Source: BOG-224 sp963783505 (GTDB lineage Bacteria; Acidobacteriota; Terriglobia; Bryobacterales; Bryobacteraceae). From it: a stretch of DNA of 64,000 nucleotides. Positions 34,568 to 42,962 of this stretch are shown here, piece by piece. The notes under the pieces are model-generated. The model was not told the DNA's origin and searched no databases. It was given only the letters and a program-made list of their open reading frames with translations. Location: assembly GCA_963783505.1 (NCBI GenBank), contig CAWAOP010000027.1:1-64000 (forward strand). The letters run 5' to 3'. A program made the position numbers and the translations under genes. How positions within the stretch are numbered: position 1 is the first letter of the stretch; every line of letters starts with the position of its first letter.

Positions 34568-35526
34568 TCGATCGGAAAACAATGGACCCGAACACGAGAA
34601 TGCCGTCGCCGGAACTGGCAACTGGCCGCACCTGTCTTCGAGCGGCAATACCGGAGATCGAAGTTGCGAAGGGCTACCTCGATGAAGCCGTTTCGGCCCA
34701 TCTCGCCGGTCAGTTTGAACGCGCGAAGTTTCTAATCTGCCTCGCAAACAGCGGCGTGATTAGAGATGCCCTTAGAGAATGGACGGAGTCCCTCTGGGGC
34801 AAGAACAGCCCCTACAATCAACATCGAAACGTGGAGAGGGCTCCACCCCACAGCAAGCCGGAGCCTTTTCGCGCGCTCACCGCCGAGGAAAAGCGGCGTC
34901 TACACGAAAGGGATGGCTACCATTGTCGCTTCTGCGGAATCCCCGTGATTCGGAAAGAGATCCGCGACGCGCTCAGGAAGTTCTATGGGGACACCGTAAT
35001 CCCTTTTAGCGCCAAGAGCAATAAGGACCAGCACGCGGCGTTTCAGGCGATGTGGGCGCAATACGATCACATCCTGCCTCGTGCCCGGGGAGGGCGTAAC
35101 GACCTCAGCAATATGGTTGTCACTTGTGCCCCTTGTAATTTCGGCCGCGGGGGCTACACCCTGGAGGAGGTCGGGCTGATCGATCCGAGGACTCGGGAAC
35201 CGATTCAATCGACGTGGGACGGGCTCGAGCGCCTCCTTCGCGCCAGCGGTAAGCGGTCGGAAGGGTGCTTGCTTCGCGACGACTGGATTTTTCCGCGCGC
35301 CGAAGGCATCTCTATCGATCCCAAGAACGGCTGCTGGTCAGATGGAGCGTTCTTCGATGAGGACGATATCCCCGTCGAATGGCACCGGGCCGAACCGGCG
35401 CTTCACGTCCAGGATCGGCAGGTTTGGCACCGCTGGCTGGAGCACCTTGAGACGTCCTCTGAAGCTGCTGCTCGGGACTTGCTGATTATTGCCAAGAGCC
35501 GCGCGCGCGCCAAGCTTGTCGGATAG
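34564..35526 (+). CDS. HNH endonuclease
   Basis: 320 residues. A helical N-terminal region (residues 1-100) precedes an HNH nuclease: zinc pair Cys121-x2-Cys124 (HCRFCG), Asp168-His169 in YDHILPRARGG, Asn183 in DLSNMVV and zinc pair Cys188-x2-Cys191 (CAPC). A large insertion of about 40 residues separates the first zinc pair from the histidine. The C-terminal 120 residues are unassigned. Translationally coupled to the nucleotidase-like gene. The two could be a defence or selfish-element module, but no methyltransferase is near. Confidence 0.82.
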   Translation: MIDRKTMDPNTRMPSPELATGRTCLRAAIPEIEVAKGYLDEAVSAHLAGQFERAKFLICLANSGVIRDALREWTESLWGKNSPYNQHRNVERAPPHSKPEPFRALTAEEKRRLHERDGYHCRFCGIPVIRKEIRDALRKFYGDTVIPFSAKSNKDQHAAFQAMWAQYDHILPRARGGRNDLSNMVVTCAPCNFGRGGYTLEEVGLIDPRTREPIQSTWDGLERLLRASGKRSEGCLLRDDWIFPRAEGISIDPKNGCWSDGAFFDEDDIPVEWHRAEPALHVQDRQVWHRWLEHLETSSEAAARDLLIIAKSRARAKLVG

Positions 35527-35711
35527 AAGGCAATCAAACGCGCGCCGAAGACTGTGCCCATTTTTGTGCCCACCCCACGCATAGAAGCGCTACTCGGAAT
35601 TGCCAGTCCCGGCGCGCGGAAGGCCCGGAAGCCTTTGAAGACTCGCGACATATCGCAACGCAGCGCAAAGTTACTGTGCCGCCGCTAAGTTTTTGATATT
35701 ACGTGGGTTGA

Positions 35712-35760
35712 TGGTTCTGGACCAGGAGGTCGGTGGTCCGAATCCACTCGCCCCGACCAA
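35712..35760 (+). other. Attachment-like repeat, right copy (tRNA-Pro 3' end)
   Basis: 47 of 49 bases match 32664-32712, including T arm, acceptor strand, discriminator and CCA. The 5' half of a tRNA is missing, so it is not a gene. The preceding 185 bases (35527-35711) contain no gene but hold a repeated GTGCCCA word. Confidence 0.8.
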
Positions 35761-35810
35761 TTCTTTAATCGCTACCGCTAACCGATTGTGGCAAACTGGT
35801 GTGGGAAGCC

Positions 35811-36164
35811 ATGGCAGTCGAGCGCACCACCATATTCAAGACACCGGCTGCGGACGATGCAGCATTGGTCGAAGTGGTGCGCCGGTTGGTGGAAGCCTAC
35901 AACCCGGATCGGATTTATCTCTTCGGTTCCGTTGCCCGCGGCGACGCTTATCCGGACAGCGACTACGACCTGCTGCTGGTGGTGGCGGATGATGCTCCGC
36001 CGGAGCGCCGCCACAGTCGCCTGGCATACGTGGCTCTGCGCGGCACCGGGACCGCCGCCGACGTGCTCGTCTGCACCCGTTCTTACTTCGAGGATCGCCG
36101 GTCCCTGAAGGCCTCGCTCCCGGGTACCGTTCTACGCGAAGGACGGCTCCTACATGCCGCTTGA
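35811..36164 (+). CDS. MNT-domain nucleotidyltransferase antitoxin, copy 2
   Basis: 117 residues with GSx10DxD intact (Gly39-Ser40, Asp51, Asp53 in LFGSVARGD...SDYDLLL). A different subfamily from copy 1: little identity outside the motif. It begins 50 bases after the right tRNA-Pro repeat and its leader shares TTGTGGCAAACT with copy 1. Overlaps the HEPN gene by 11 bases. Confidence 0.9.
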   Translation: MAVERTTIFKTPAADDAALVEVVRRLVEAYNPDRIYLFGSVARGDAYPDSDYDLLLVVADDAPPERRHSRLAYVALRGTGTAADVLVCTRSYFEDRRSLKASLPGTVLREGRLLHAA

Positions 36165-36570
36165 AGACGCACGGCTCCAAGACGTTCGTGCCTGGCTCTC
36201 GAAAGCGGAACTCGATCTGAAGGCCGCAGCACACGAAATCTCGGCTCCCGAGGAAGCGCTCTGGGGCGACGTCATGTTTCACGCCCAGCAGGCGGCAGAG
36301 AAAGCCATGAAGTCGTTCCTCGCCTTGCACGACGTGCCATTTCGCAAGACACACAACATCGAGGAACTCGGGCAACAGTGCGTGATGGTCGACGCGACGC
36401 TAGCGCCAGTGGCCGACCAGTCGGCGCCGCTGTCGGAGTACGCGTGGAAGTTTCGTTACCCAGGCGAAGCTGCCGAACCCGGTCGCGCCGACGCCGAGGA
36501 GGCGCTGGCGGCGGCGCGGGGTGTCTATGACGCTATCCTGACCCGAGTGCTAGCAGCGGTGCGGCGTTAA
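36154..36570 (+). CDS. HEPN-domain protein, copy 2
   Basis: 138-residue HEPN protein of the PF05168 kind: AEKAMKSFLALHDVPF followed by RKTHNIEEL and a late KFRYPGE. It lacks the clear Rx4-6H seen in copy 1, so RNase activity is less certain. ATG start inside the MNT gene. Confidence 0.85.
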   Translation: MPLEDARLQDVRAWLSKAELDLKAAAHEISAPEEALWGDVMFHAQQAAEKAMKSFLALHDVPFRKTHNIEELGQQCVMVDATLAPVADQSAPLSEYAWKFRYPGEAAEPGRADAEEALAAARGVYDAILTRVLAAVRR

Positions 36571-36694
36571 GAAAAAACCGATTTCCGGCATTCCCGTGGC
36601 GCGGGTTGTCGAGCCTGCAGGGCCGAGACCGGCCTTATCTTTGCGCCTGCTCGTTCCCCCGCAGCCGCCGCCGACACCAGATAGAATTCCCTTC

Positions 36695-37420
36695 ATGCCG
36701 GTAGATCTCAAAGCACTGACGAAGTTCGACACTCCCACCGTTTGCAACACCATCGAACTATTCGCGGTTCGCCCTCGGACCGCGGGTTACATGGATGGGC
36801 GCATCCGCGCCTGCTTTCCGGAGATGGGACCGATTGCGGGATACGCGTTGACAGCCACCATCCGGTGCGCGTTGGCGCCTCGCGAAGGCAACGTGTACAG
36901 CTCGATCTCCGAGCAGGTGGAGCGGTTTGGCGAACTGGACGGGCCGGCCATCGTCGTGTTTCAGGACCTGGACGATCCGCCCGTCGCCGCCACCTTTGGC
37001 GAGGTGATGTGCACCTCGTACAAGGCGTTCGGAGCGGTGGGCATCATCACGAGCGGAGCGGCTCGCGATCTGGATCAGGTGCGCCAGATTGGCTTTCCGG
37101 CGTTCAGCGACGGCGCCATCTGCTCGCATGGATACAGCCACGTAGTGAGCGTGCACGGAGCGATCCGCGTGGGCGGCATCGCCGTGGATCCGGGAGACCT
37201 GCTCCACGCCGACGCCAATGGCGTGACTACGATTCCCCCGGAGATCGCCTCGGAGATTCCACAGGCCGCGGCGGAGTTCGTGGCGGCCGAGTCGATCACG
37301 CTGAACTACCTGCGCGGCGGGAACCTGTCAACAAAAGGGTTCGCGGACGCCAGGCGGGGGATGACGGACGCCATCGCGGAACTCGCCACCAGAGTTCGGC
37401 GGGGCGGTTCGAAGCGGTAG
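36695..37420 (+). CDS. RraA-family aldolase/decarboxylase-like protein
   Basis: 241 residues of the RraA/HMG-aldolase fold (once annotated as demethylmenaquinone methyltransferase): PTVCNTIELF, FGEVMCTSYKAFGA, GIITSGAARDLDQV (Arg-Asp that bind the metal-substrate complex) and DLLHADANGVTTIP. Enzymes of this shape cleave 4-hydroxy-4-methyl-2-oxoglutarate or decarboxylate oxaloacetate. ATG 36695 is preferred to the longer open frame, which starts in low-complexity proline codons. Confidence 0.85.
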   Translation: MPVDLKALTKFDTPTVCNTIELFAVRPRTAGYMDGRIRACFPEMGPIAGYALTATIRCALAPREGNVYSSISEQVERFGELDGPAIVVFQDLDDPPVAATFGEVMCTSYKAFGAVGIITSGAARDLDQVRQIGFPAFSDGAICSHGYSHVVSVHGAIRVGGIAVDPGDLLHADANGVTTIPPEIASEIPQAAAEFVAAESITLNYLRGGNLSTKGFADARRGMTDAIAELATRVRRGGSKR

Positions 37421-37458
37421 GCATGGCGGCTTGGCGGCCGATGAAGACTCCGTGCCCG

Positions 37459-37503
37459 CACGCGCCGTCGGCGTGGCTGGCAGACGGAAGCGTCTGCCCC
37501 ACC
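37459..37503 (-). repeat. Two-hairpin REP copy, inverted
   Basis: On the minus strand GTGGGGCAGACGCTTCCGTC and TGCCA are followed by a CACGC/GCGTG inversion. With the next copy it forms an inverted pair (BIME-like) between two convergent genes. Confidence 0.75.
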
Positions 37504-37521
37504 TCGACTGGCGTTGCGCAA

Positions 37522-37547
37522 AGTGGGGCAGGCGCTTTCGCCTGCCA
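37522..37547 (+). repeat. Two-hairpin REP copy
   Basis: AGTGGGGCAGGCGCTTTCGC followed by CTGCCA. It lies head to head with the copy at 37459 and directly past the esterase stop, so the pair may end transcription from both sides. Confidence 0.75.
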
Positions 37548-37555
37548 AGATTTTC

Positions 37556-38911
37556 TCAGCGCGCCGCTCGCTTCCCGGTGAAGATGCCGAGGTTCACCGC
37601 ATTAGCCATGGATTCGTAGCCTGCGTCGTTGGGATGCAGGTGGTCGCCGGGGTCGAAAGCCGCGCGGATGATGCGCGGGTTATCGGCGTCGCGCGTGGCG
37701 GCTTCGAAATCCACGACGGCGTCGAAAGCGCCGCTGGTTCGAATCCAGGCGTTCACGGCTTCGCGGATCTCTTCTCCCTTGTCGGTATAGTAACTGGCGC
37801 CCTGATATGGCGTGAGCGTGCAGCCGATGGCCTGAATGCCGTGCGAGTGCGCCATCTCGACGATCTGCTTGTAGCCGCCGATCAGTTCGTCCGCGGTGGG
37901 CGATTCGGCGGGCGCGCTGGCCCAGCGGCCGATGTCGTTGATGCCTTCGAGCAGCATCACCCACTTCACGCCGGATTGGCCGAGCACGTCGCGATCGAAG
38001 CGCGAAAGCGCGCTGGCGCCCGAGCCATCGCGGAGGACGCGGTTGCCGCCGATGCCCATGTTGACCACGGCGATGTTCGCCGTGTCCGGATTCGCCGCCA
38101 GACGCGCGGCGAGCAGCGCTGGCCATGGATGGTTGGTATTGGGCGTCGAGCGCGAGCCATCCGTAATGGAATCGCCGAACGCGACGACGGCGGCCGCATC
38201 GGCCGGAGCCATTACGTCGATTCCGGCGAGCCAATCGTAGACAGCGATCGTCGAAGAGCCTTCGGGCATGGCGGTCCGGGCCGTAGTGTCGCCTTCAGCC
38301 GCGACATAACCGGTGCGAAGCGCCGTGGCGTGATTCGTCGGAACGCCGGTGTCTTCGGGGAAATAGACGCTCACGGCCAGATCCGCCAGCGCGGGGACGT
38401 TGAAATCCACGGGATCGCTCGCAATGACAATGCCTGGACCGATCATGCAGCCTGCGTGGCCGTTGAACGTCAGAGCATGATCGGAACCGGGAACGATCTC
38501 CGAGTCGCTCGCGTGCTGAGCGACATGCGCCGCGCCGATGACGATGGGCGCGCTCCCGAACGCGTTCGAAATTCTCACGCGCAGCCGCCGGCCGCCGATG
38601 CCGATGCGCGCCATCATCCGCACCGTCTGGTTGTGAAATCCGCGAGCGCCCGCCGGAGCTTGCGCCGCGGGCGCTAGAGCGGCAGCGGCGGGCTGGGCAC
38701 TGGGAGCGAGAGACGGCGCCGCAACTACGGGCTGTCCCGGATCGACTCGAACCGCCGCAGCCGGAGCGGCTGGCGCAGGCGCAGGCGCGGCGCGAACGAG
38801 CAACTGCGCCGTTCCCCAAGTGGTCACCCAGTGTTCCGCCCCGTTGGATTGGGCTTGGATCGCAGCGAGTGGAATGATCGCCGCGAGGGCAAACGTGAGG
38901 CGCAGTTTCAT
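37556..38911 (-). CDS. Secreted GDSL/SGNH-family hydrolase
   Basis: 451 residues. Signal peptide (MKLRLTFALAAIIPLAAIQA), then an alanine/proline-rich linker of about 60 residues, a beta-rich domain with VRISNAFGSAPIVIG, and the SGNH hydrolase: block I AFGDSITDG, block II NMGIGGNRV, block III LEGINDIG and block V FDPGDHLHPNDAGY (Asp and His of the triad). Resembles rhamnogalacturonan-acetylesterase/lipase-like enzymes acting on plant or exopolysaccharides. ATG 38911 gives a proper signal sequence; the frame extends 15 codons upstream. Confidence 0.88.
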   Translation of the reverse strand: MKLRLTFALAAIIPLAAIQAQSNGAEHWVTTWGTAQLLVRAAPAPAPAAPAAAVRVDPGQPVVAAPSLAPSAQPAAAALAPAAQAPAGARGFHNQTVRMMARIGIGGRRLRVRISNAFGSAPIVIGAAHVAQHASDSEIVPGSDHALTFNGHAGCMIGPGIVIASDPVDFNVPALADLAVSVYFPEDTGVPTNHATALRTGYVAAEGDTTARTAMPEGSSTIAVYDWLAGIDVMAPADAAAVVAFGDSITDGSRSTPNTNHPWPALLAARLAANPDTANIAVVNMGIGGNRVLRDGSGASALSRFDRDVLGQSGVKWVMLLEGINDIGRWASAPAESPTADELIGGYKQIVEMAHSHGIQAIGCTLTPYQGASYYTDKGEEIREAVNAWIRTSGAFDAVVDFEAATRDADNPRIIRAAFDPGDHLHPNDAGYESMANAVNLGIFTGKRAAR

Positions 38912-38996
38912 CGAATGGTTCCTTTCTGGAAGACGATTATAACGGTTGTCCCGCAAGCGGGCGGAAACGCCACGCCGGCTGCCGCCCGTTCGGAAC

Positions 38997-40350
38997 TCAC
39001 CCCTTGATCGCCCAGCGGGCCAAATCAGCCAGGCGCGGCGGCTTGCCTTGCATGAGAATGGCTACGCGGAAAATGCGCGAAGCCGCCCACACGGTCGCGA
39101 ACGCAAACGCCAGCACGCCCGCCAGGCCTGCCCAAGGCTGCCAGGCCGGCGCGCCATTAGGCATCGACTGCCGCAGAAGCATGAGAACTGGAGTAAACGG
39201 GGGCACAAACGAAAGCGCCGTCGCCAGCGCGCCCGTCGGCTGTCTGAGCACCGGGACCAGGACGAACATCGGAATCATCACCGGCGCCAGCAGAACGATG
39301 GCCAGGTTCTGTGCGTCTTGCGGCGTGCTGCACGCGGCTCCCAGCGCCGCGGCGAACGAACATAGCATGGTGACATCCGCCAGCAGATAAACGTAGAACC
39401 ACGGAATGATGCTTAGCGGCAGCAGACCCGTAAGCCCCAGCGCGCCAACCGCCACCACCCCCGCGACGACGTAAAGTATCGAGCTCGTGAGCGAAACCGC
39501 CACCGCGCCCAGCACGCGCCCCATCATCAGTTCGAACGGCGTGGCCGATCCCAGCAACATCTCTACGATCCGCTGGCTCTTATCTTGAGTGACGTTCTGC
39601 AACATGGGCGCGGAGCCCGCCATGACGATCATCGACAGCACCATGGCCACGGCGAACGGAACAAAGAAGCCCTCCAGTTCTCCGCGCTTTTGCGCCTTGC
39701 CGATGGCGCCCGTTCGGGAGTCGCGCTCCACAAGGCTGAGCGTGGTCATGGGAACGGAGGCCGTCAGATCCGAGGCGCGGCTCACGTCCACGCCGATCTC
39801 CTGGAGCCGCACGTTTCGTACGGCGTCGTTCAGCGGACCGTTGAGCCACATGCGCGTTTCGTCGAGGCCGCCGGCGTTGGAGTAGTACGCAAGCGCCGCC
39901 GGCGGGATCGGACGATCCGCTGTCTTCCTTCTCGTCATCGGCGGGCTTGGGCGGATGGACGGACTGAGCGCCGATCTCCAGAATGGCGGCTAACTCGCGG
40001 CTGCGTACGCGATCGGACAGCGCAAGCAACTGGCTCTTTGGATCTGCGGCGGGAGGAACCGTCTCGATGACGTAGCGCGGCGCGATCTGGCTGCCGGTTT
40101 TCTTGTCGAAAAGCTCCTTGTCGTTTTTTTGGCGGACGGCGCGTGTCAGCGCATCGGCCACCGCGCCCGTGCGGTCGATAACCGCGATGCGGCGCTCTCG
40201 CAGATCGGCGCCGGTCTTGAGCAAGCTCATTCCGATGGAGCCGCCTCCGAACAAGATCGGCGCGACGATCAGTCCGAAAAGGAACGCCTTGGTGCGGACC
40301 GTGGCGATGTAATCGCGCTTGGCGATGGTGAAAACCTTATGCGCGCGCAT
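38997..40350 (-). CDS. ABC-2 type exporter permease (NatB-like), one frameshift
   Basis: About 450 residues. The N-terminal frame (to about 39915) has MRAHKVFTIAKRDYIATVRT and a first membrane helix followed by a long periplasmic domain. The second frame resumes at AALAYYSNAGG and carries five further helices with FFVPFAVAMVLSMIVM and QDKSQRIVEMLLGSATP, the ABC-2/NatB signature. One base is missing or added near 39915. The start lies within the end of the ATPase gene. Confidence 0.85.
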
Positions 40351-41272
40351 GGCCCGCCTCCTCGGCCGCCGGCCCGGCGATCCGTATGAATATGTCCTGA
40401 AGCGAAGGCTTGACTAACGAGAAACTGGATACTCGCGTGCGCGCCAGCAGCGCGCGGATCAGTTCCTGCGCGTCCGAGCCCCGCGCCAACCGTATCTCCT
40501 GGATCTTTCCGAGATCGCGAATCTGTTCGACTCCGGCGAGGCCCTCCATGACGGCGGCCCCGCCTTCGGCCGAAACACGGATGGTATCGTCGCCGTACCG
40601 GTCTTGAATCGAAGCGAGCGTGCCGTCCAGAACTTTGCGGCCGCGGAAGATCATGAAAATGTAATCGCAAAAAGTCTCGGCCACGTTCATGTCGTGCGTG
40701 CTGAGGATGACCGTCACGCCGCGCCGGCGAAGATCGAGCAGGGCCTCGCGGATGGATTCGGCGCTCACCGGGTCGAGCCCGCTGAAGGGCTCGTCGAGAA
40801 TCAGCAGCTTGGGCTCGGGGATCACGGCGGCGATGAACTGCACCTTCTGGCTCATGCCCTTACTGAGGGCCTGGATCTTGTGAGATCTCCACTTGGCGAG
40901 ATCGAGCCGGTCGAGCCAGCGGCGCACCTCCACGGACACGTTGCGGCCCGAGCGCAGTTCGCCGTAAAACTCCAGCAGAGACTGAACGCTCATCTTCTGG
41001 TACAGTCCGCGCTCTTCGGGCAGGTAGCCGATCTGGTCCGAGCGCTGGCCGGGCCTGCCGTCGCCGAACAGCTCGATGATCCCCCGGTCGGGATAGAAGA
41101 TGTTCACGATCATGCGCATCGTGGTGGTCTTTCCCGAGCCGTTCGGCCCGATGAAACCGTATATCGAGCCTTCGGGAACGGCCAGCGAAAGATCGTCCAC
41201 GGCCGTGACATTGCCGAAGGTTTTGGTGACGTTGCTGATTCGTACGGCGTCCACTGAGGGGAATGGTATCAA
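40337..41272 (-). CDS. ABC transporter ATP-binding protein (NatA-like)
   Basis: 311 residues. Walker A GPNGSGKTTTM, Q-loop YLPEERGLY, signature LSKGMSQKVQF (the LSKGM variant typical of NatA-type exporters), Walker B LLILDEPFSGLDP and switch STHDMN. Paired by a 14-base overlap with the permease; NatAB homologues export sodium or drugs. Confidence 0.93.
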   Translation of the reverse strand: MIPFPSVDAVRISNVTKTFGNVTAVDDLSLAVPEGSIYGFIGPNGSGKTTTMRMIVNIFYPDRGIIELFGDGRPGQRSDQIGYLPEERGLYQKMSVQSLLEFYGELRSGRNVSVEVRRWLDRLDLAKWRSHKIQALSKGMSQKVQFIAAVIPEPKLLILDEPFSGLDPVSAESIREALLDLRRRGVTVILSTHDMNVAETFCDYIFMIFRGRKVLDGTLASIQDRYGDDTIRVSAEGGAAVMEGLAGVEQIRDLGKIQEIRLARGSDAQELIRALLARTRVSSFSLVKPSLQDIFIRIAGPAAEEAGHARA

Positions 41273-41299
41273 AACCCGGCGGCGCGCCGAAATCCGGAC

Positions 41300-42535
41300 T
41301 TAGTTCGCGCCCTGCTTCGTCGCGAGCAACAGGTTCGACGGCACCGCCCCAAATCCGTAACCGATCCGGAACGCCAGAGGCTTCACTCCCGGCGCCGCGT
41401 ACGCCGCTCTCAGATCCTTGTCCGCCATATAACGGAAACTGCCGTAAGGCTCCGTATATTCGCCGTAAAGCTGGACCCGCCACGGCGGAGACGAAAAGAA
41501 GCGGTAGGGGATTCCGGAATCGTCCTGCAAGATCAGGCCGCTCGTCGCGAGCGTCGCATCGCGAATGACGGAGAACTCCGGCTTGTGCGCCATGTAGGAA
41601 GTGGCCTTGAAAAATGACGCCGCGCCTTGCAGTTTCTTGACGAGCTCGAGGAACGGAACGTTGTCGTGAAGCCGGTCGTCCTGCAGGTTCACGGAGAAGT
41701 AGAAGAGCCGGTGGAGGGAGCCATCGTCGTCCATCCGGAAGTCGATTTCCATGCCGCGGTTGGGGTGCCTGCCGGGGGGCTTGGCGCCGGCGGGCCGCAC
41801 GGTGACGCTCCCGTCGTTTTCGATCCCGACATACTGATAGCCCAGAATCGTGCAATTCGTGCGGACCAGCAAGTGCAGGATAGGCGGCAGCAGTCCGTCC
41901 GTCACCTGTCCGCGAAACTGGCGGTCCATTTCGCGAGTGATGAAGAAGCTGCGGTGCAGTTCGCTGAACACGGTTTCGCGCAGCGGAGTTAACACGGCGT
42001 CCAGTTTCCGGCCCGCGAACTGAGCCGGCGTCGGCAAGGTGCCCGTCGGCTCCAGGGCCGCCATCACGTAGTTGGAATTATGCCGGAAGAACGTCGTGAT
42101 CGTCAATGTATCGGGCCCGCTGAACGGGTAGAAGACGATGGAGTTCCGTACGGACGCCGTCCCCAACTCACTGGCCCCGAACTGCCGCATGGCGGTGAGC
42201 AGATTGGCCGTGACCTTATCCCAAGCGGTATCCAGTTCCTGCCGGTGCTTTTTCCAGGCGTCCTCGTTCTCGAGATCCGCGAAGGCGCTGCCGGGTTTCG
42301 ACGGCATCCCGGCGAGGAATCGGGCAGTGTCGTCCGCTTCACGCGAGACAGGCGCGGCGGCCGCCGGCAGGAATGCGGGCGCCGGCGGCGGCGCTGCCTC
42401 CGCGACCTTGGATGGCTGCTCGGGCGGCGTATTCCGGCACGCGATCAACGCGAGAATCGGCAGTAATAGGCACGCCGCGGCCCTTCCGGCGCCCGCGGTC
42501 CGCCGAGAACGAGAAGAATTATGACTAACCGGCAC
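41300..42535 (-). CDS. Predicted lipoprotein, unknown function
   Basis: 411 residues. Signal sequence with lipobox (LALIAC), then a low-complexity proline/alanine stretch (about 40-62) and a globular body with NSIVFYPFSGPDTLTI, SFFITREMDRQFRG and YMADKDLRAAYA. No domain recognised. It ends 28 bases before the ABC ATPase start, so it may be co-transcribed with the exporter. Confidence 0.65.
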   Translation of the reverse strand: MPVSHNSSRSRRTAGAGRAAACLLLPILALIACRNTPPEQPSKVAEAAPPPAPAFLPAAAAPVSREADDTARFLAGMPSKPGSAFADLENEDAWKKHRQELDTAWDKVTANLLTAMRQFGASELGTASVRNSIVFYPFSGPDTLTITTFFRHNSNYVMAALEPTGTLPTPAQFAGRKLDAVLTPLRETVFSELHRSFFITREMDRQFRGQVTDGLLPPILHLLVRTNCTILGYQYVGIENDGSVTVRPAGAKPPGRHPNRGMEIDFRMDDDGSLHRLFYFSVNLQDDRLHDNVPFLELVKKLQGAASFFKATSYMAHKPEFSVIRDATLATSGLILQDDSGIPYRFFSSPPWRVQLYGEYTEPYGSFRYMADKDLRAAYAAPGVKPLAFRIGYGFGAVPSNLLLATKQGAN

Positions 42536-42962
42536 AGTATTCCTAGAGTGATTTTATCGAGGTGAAGCCGTACCCCGTTTCGCCCGTGGCGTTTCCCGCC
42601 AACTCAAGCGTATCTCAATTCGCGGTGCTGCCGAAGCGCGTGCACCCGATACGTCCATAGCGTCGCAAGAAATCGACCGCCGAGTCGCGGAGACGCCGAG
42701 TTTTCTTGAGTTCTCCGCGATCTCCGCTCCCTCTGTTGGCGAACCTCCGGGGTGACGAGGATTCGCCGGAAAGGCGCTGCACGTCTTTCGCGGCCCGTGG
42801 TACACGCGGGCGCACGCGCCGAGCCAGCAGAGGCCGCAAAGGGTTTCTAATTCGATATCCCTCGGCGCCTCGGCGGTGAAGCTTGATGTTGCCTTACGGA
42901 CGGATTGCGGACGCGCCGAGCCGCGCTCGCCTGACCTCCGTAGCGTTGTACATTGCTAAGTA
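42536..42962. other. Non-coding spacer with short inversions
   Basis: 427 bases between divergent genes. It holds degenerate GC-rich words related by inversion (CGCGGAGACGCCGAG near 42681, TCCGCGATCTCCGC near 42714) and CTCGGCGCCTCGGCGG near 42863. It looks like repeat-derived filler plus two promoters; no gene or structured RNA recognised. Confidence 0.4.

Noticed and set aside
35712..35760. A second functional tRNA-Pro gene
   Set aside because: Only the 3' part is present; no D arm or 5' acceptor strand precedes it.
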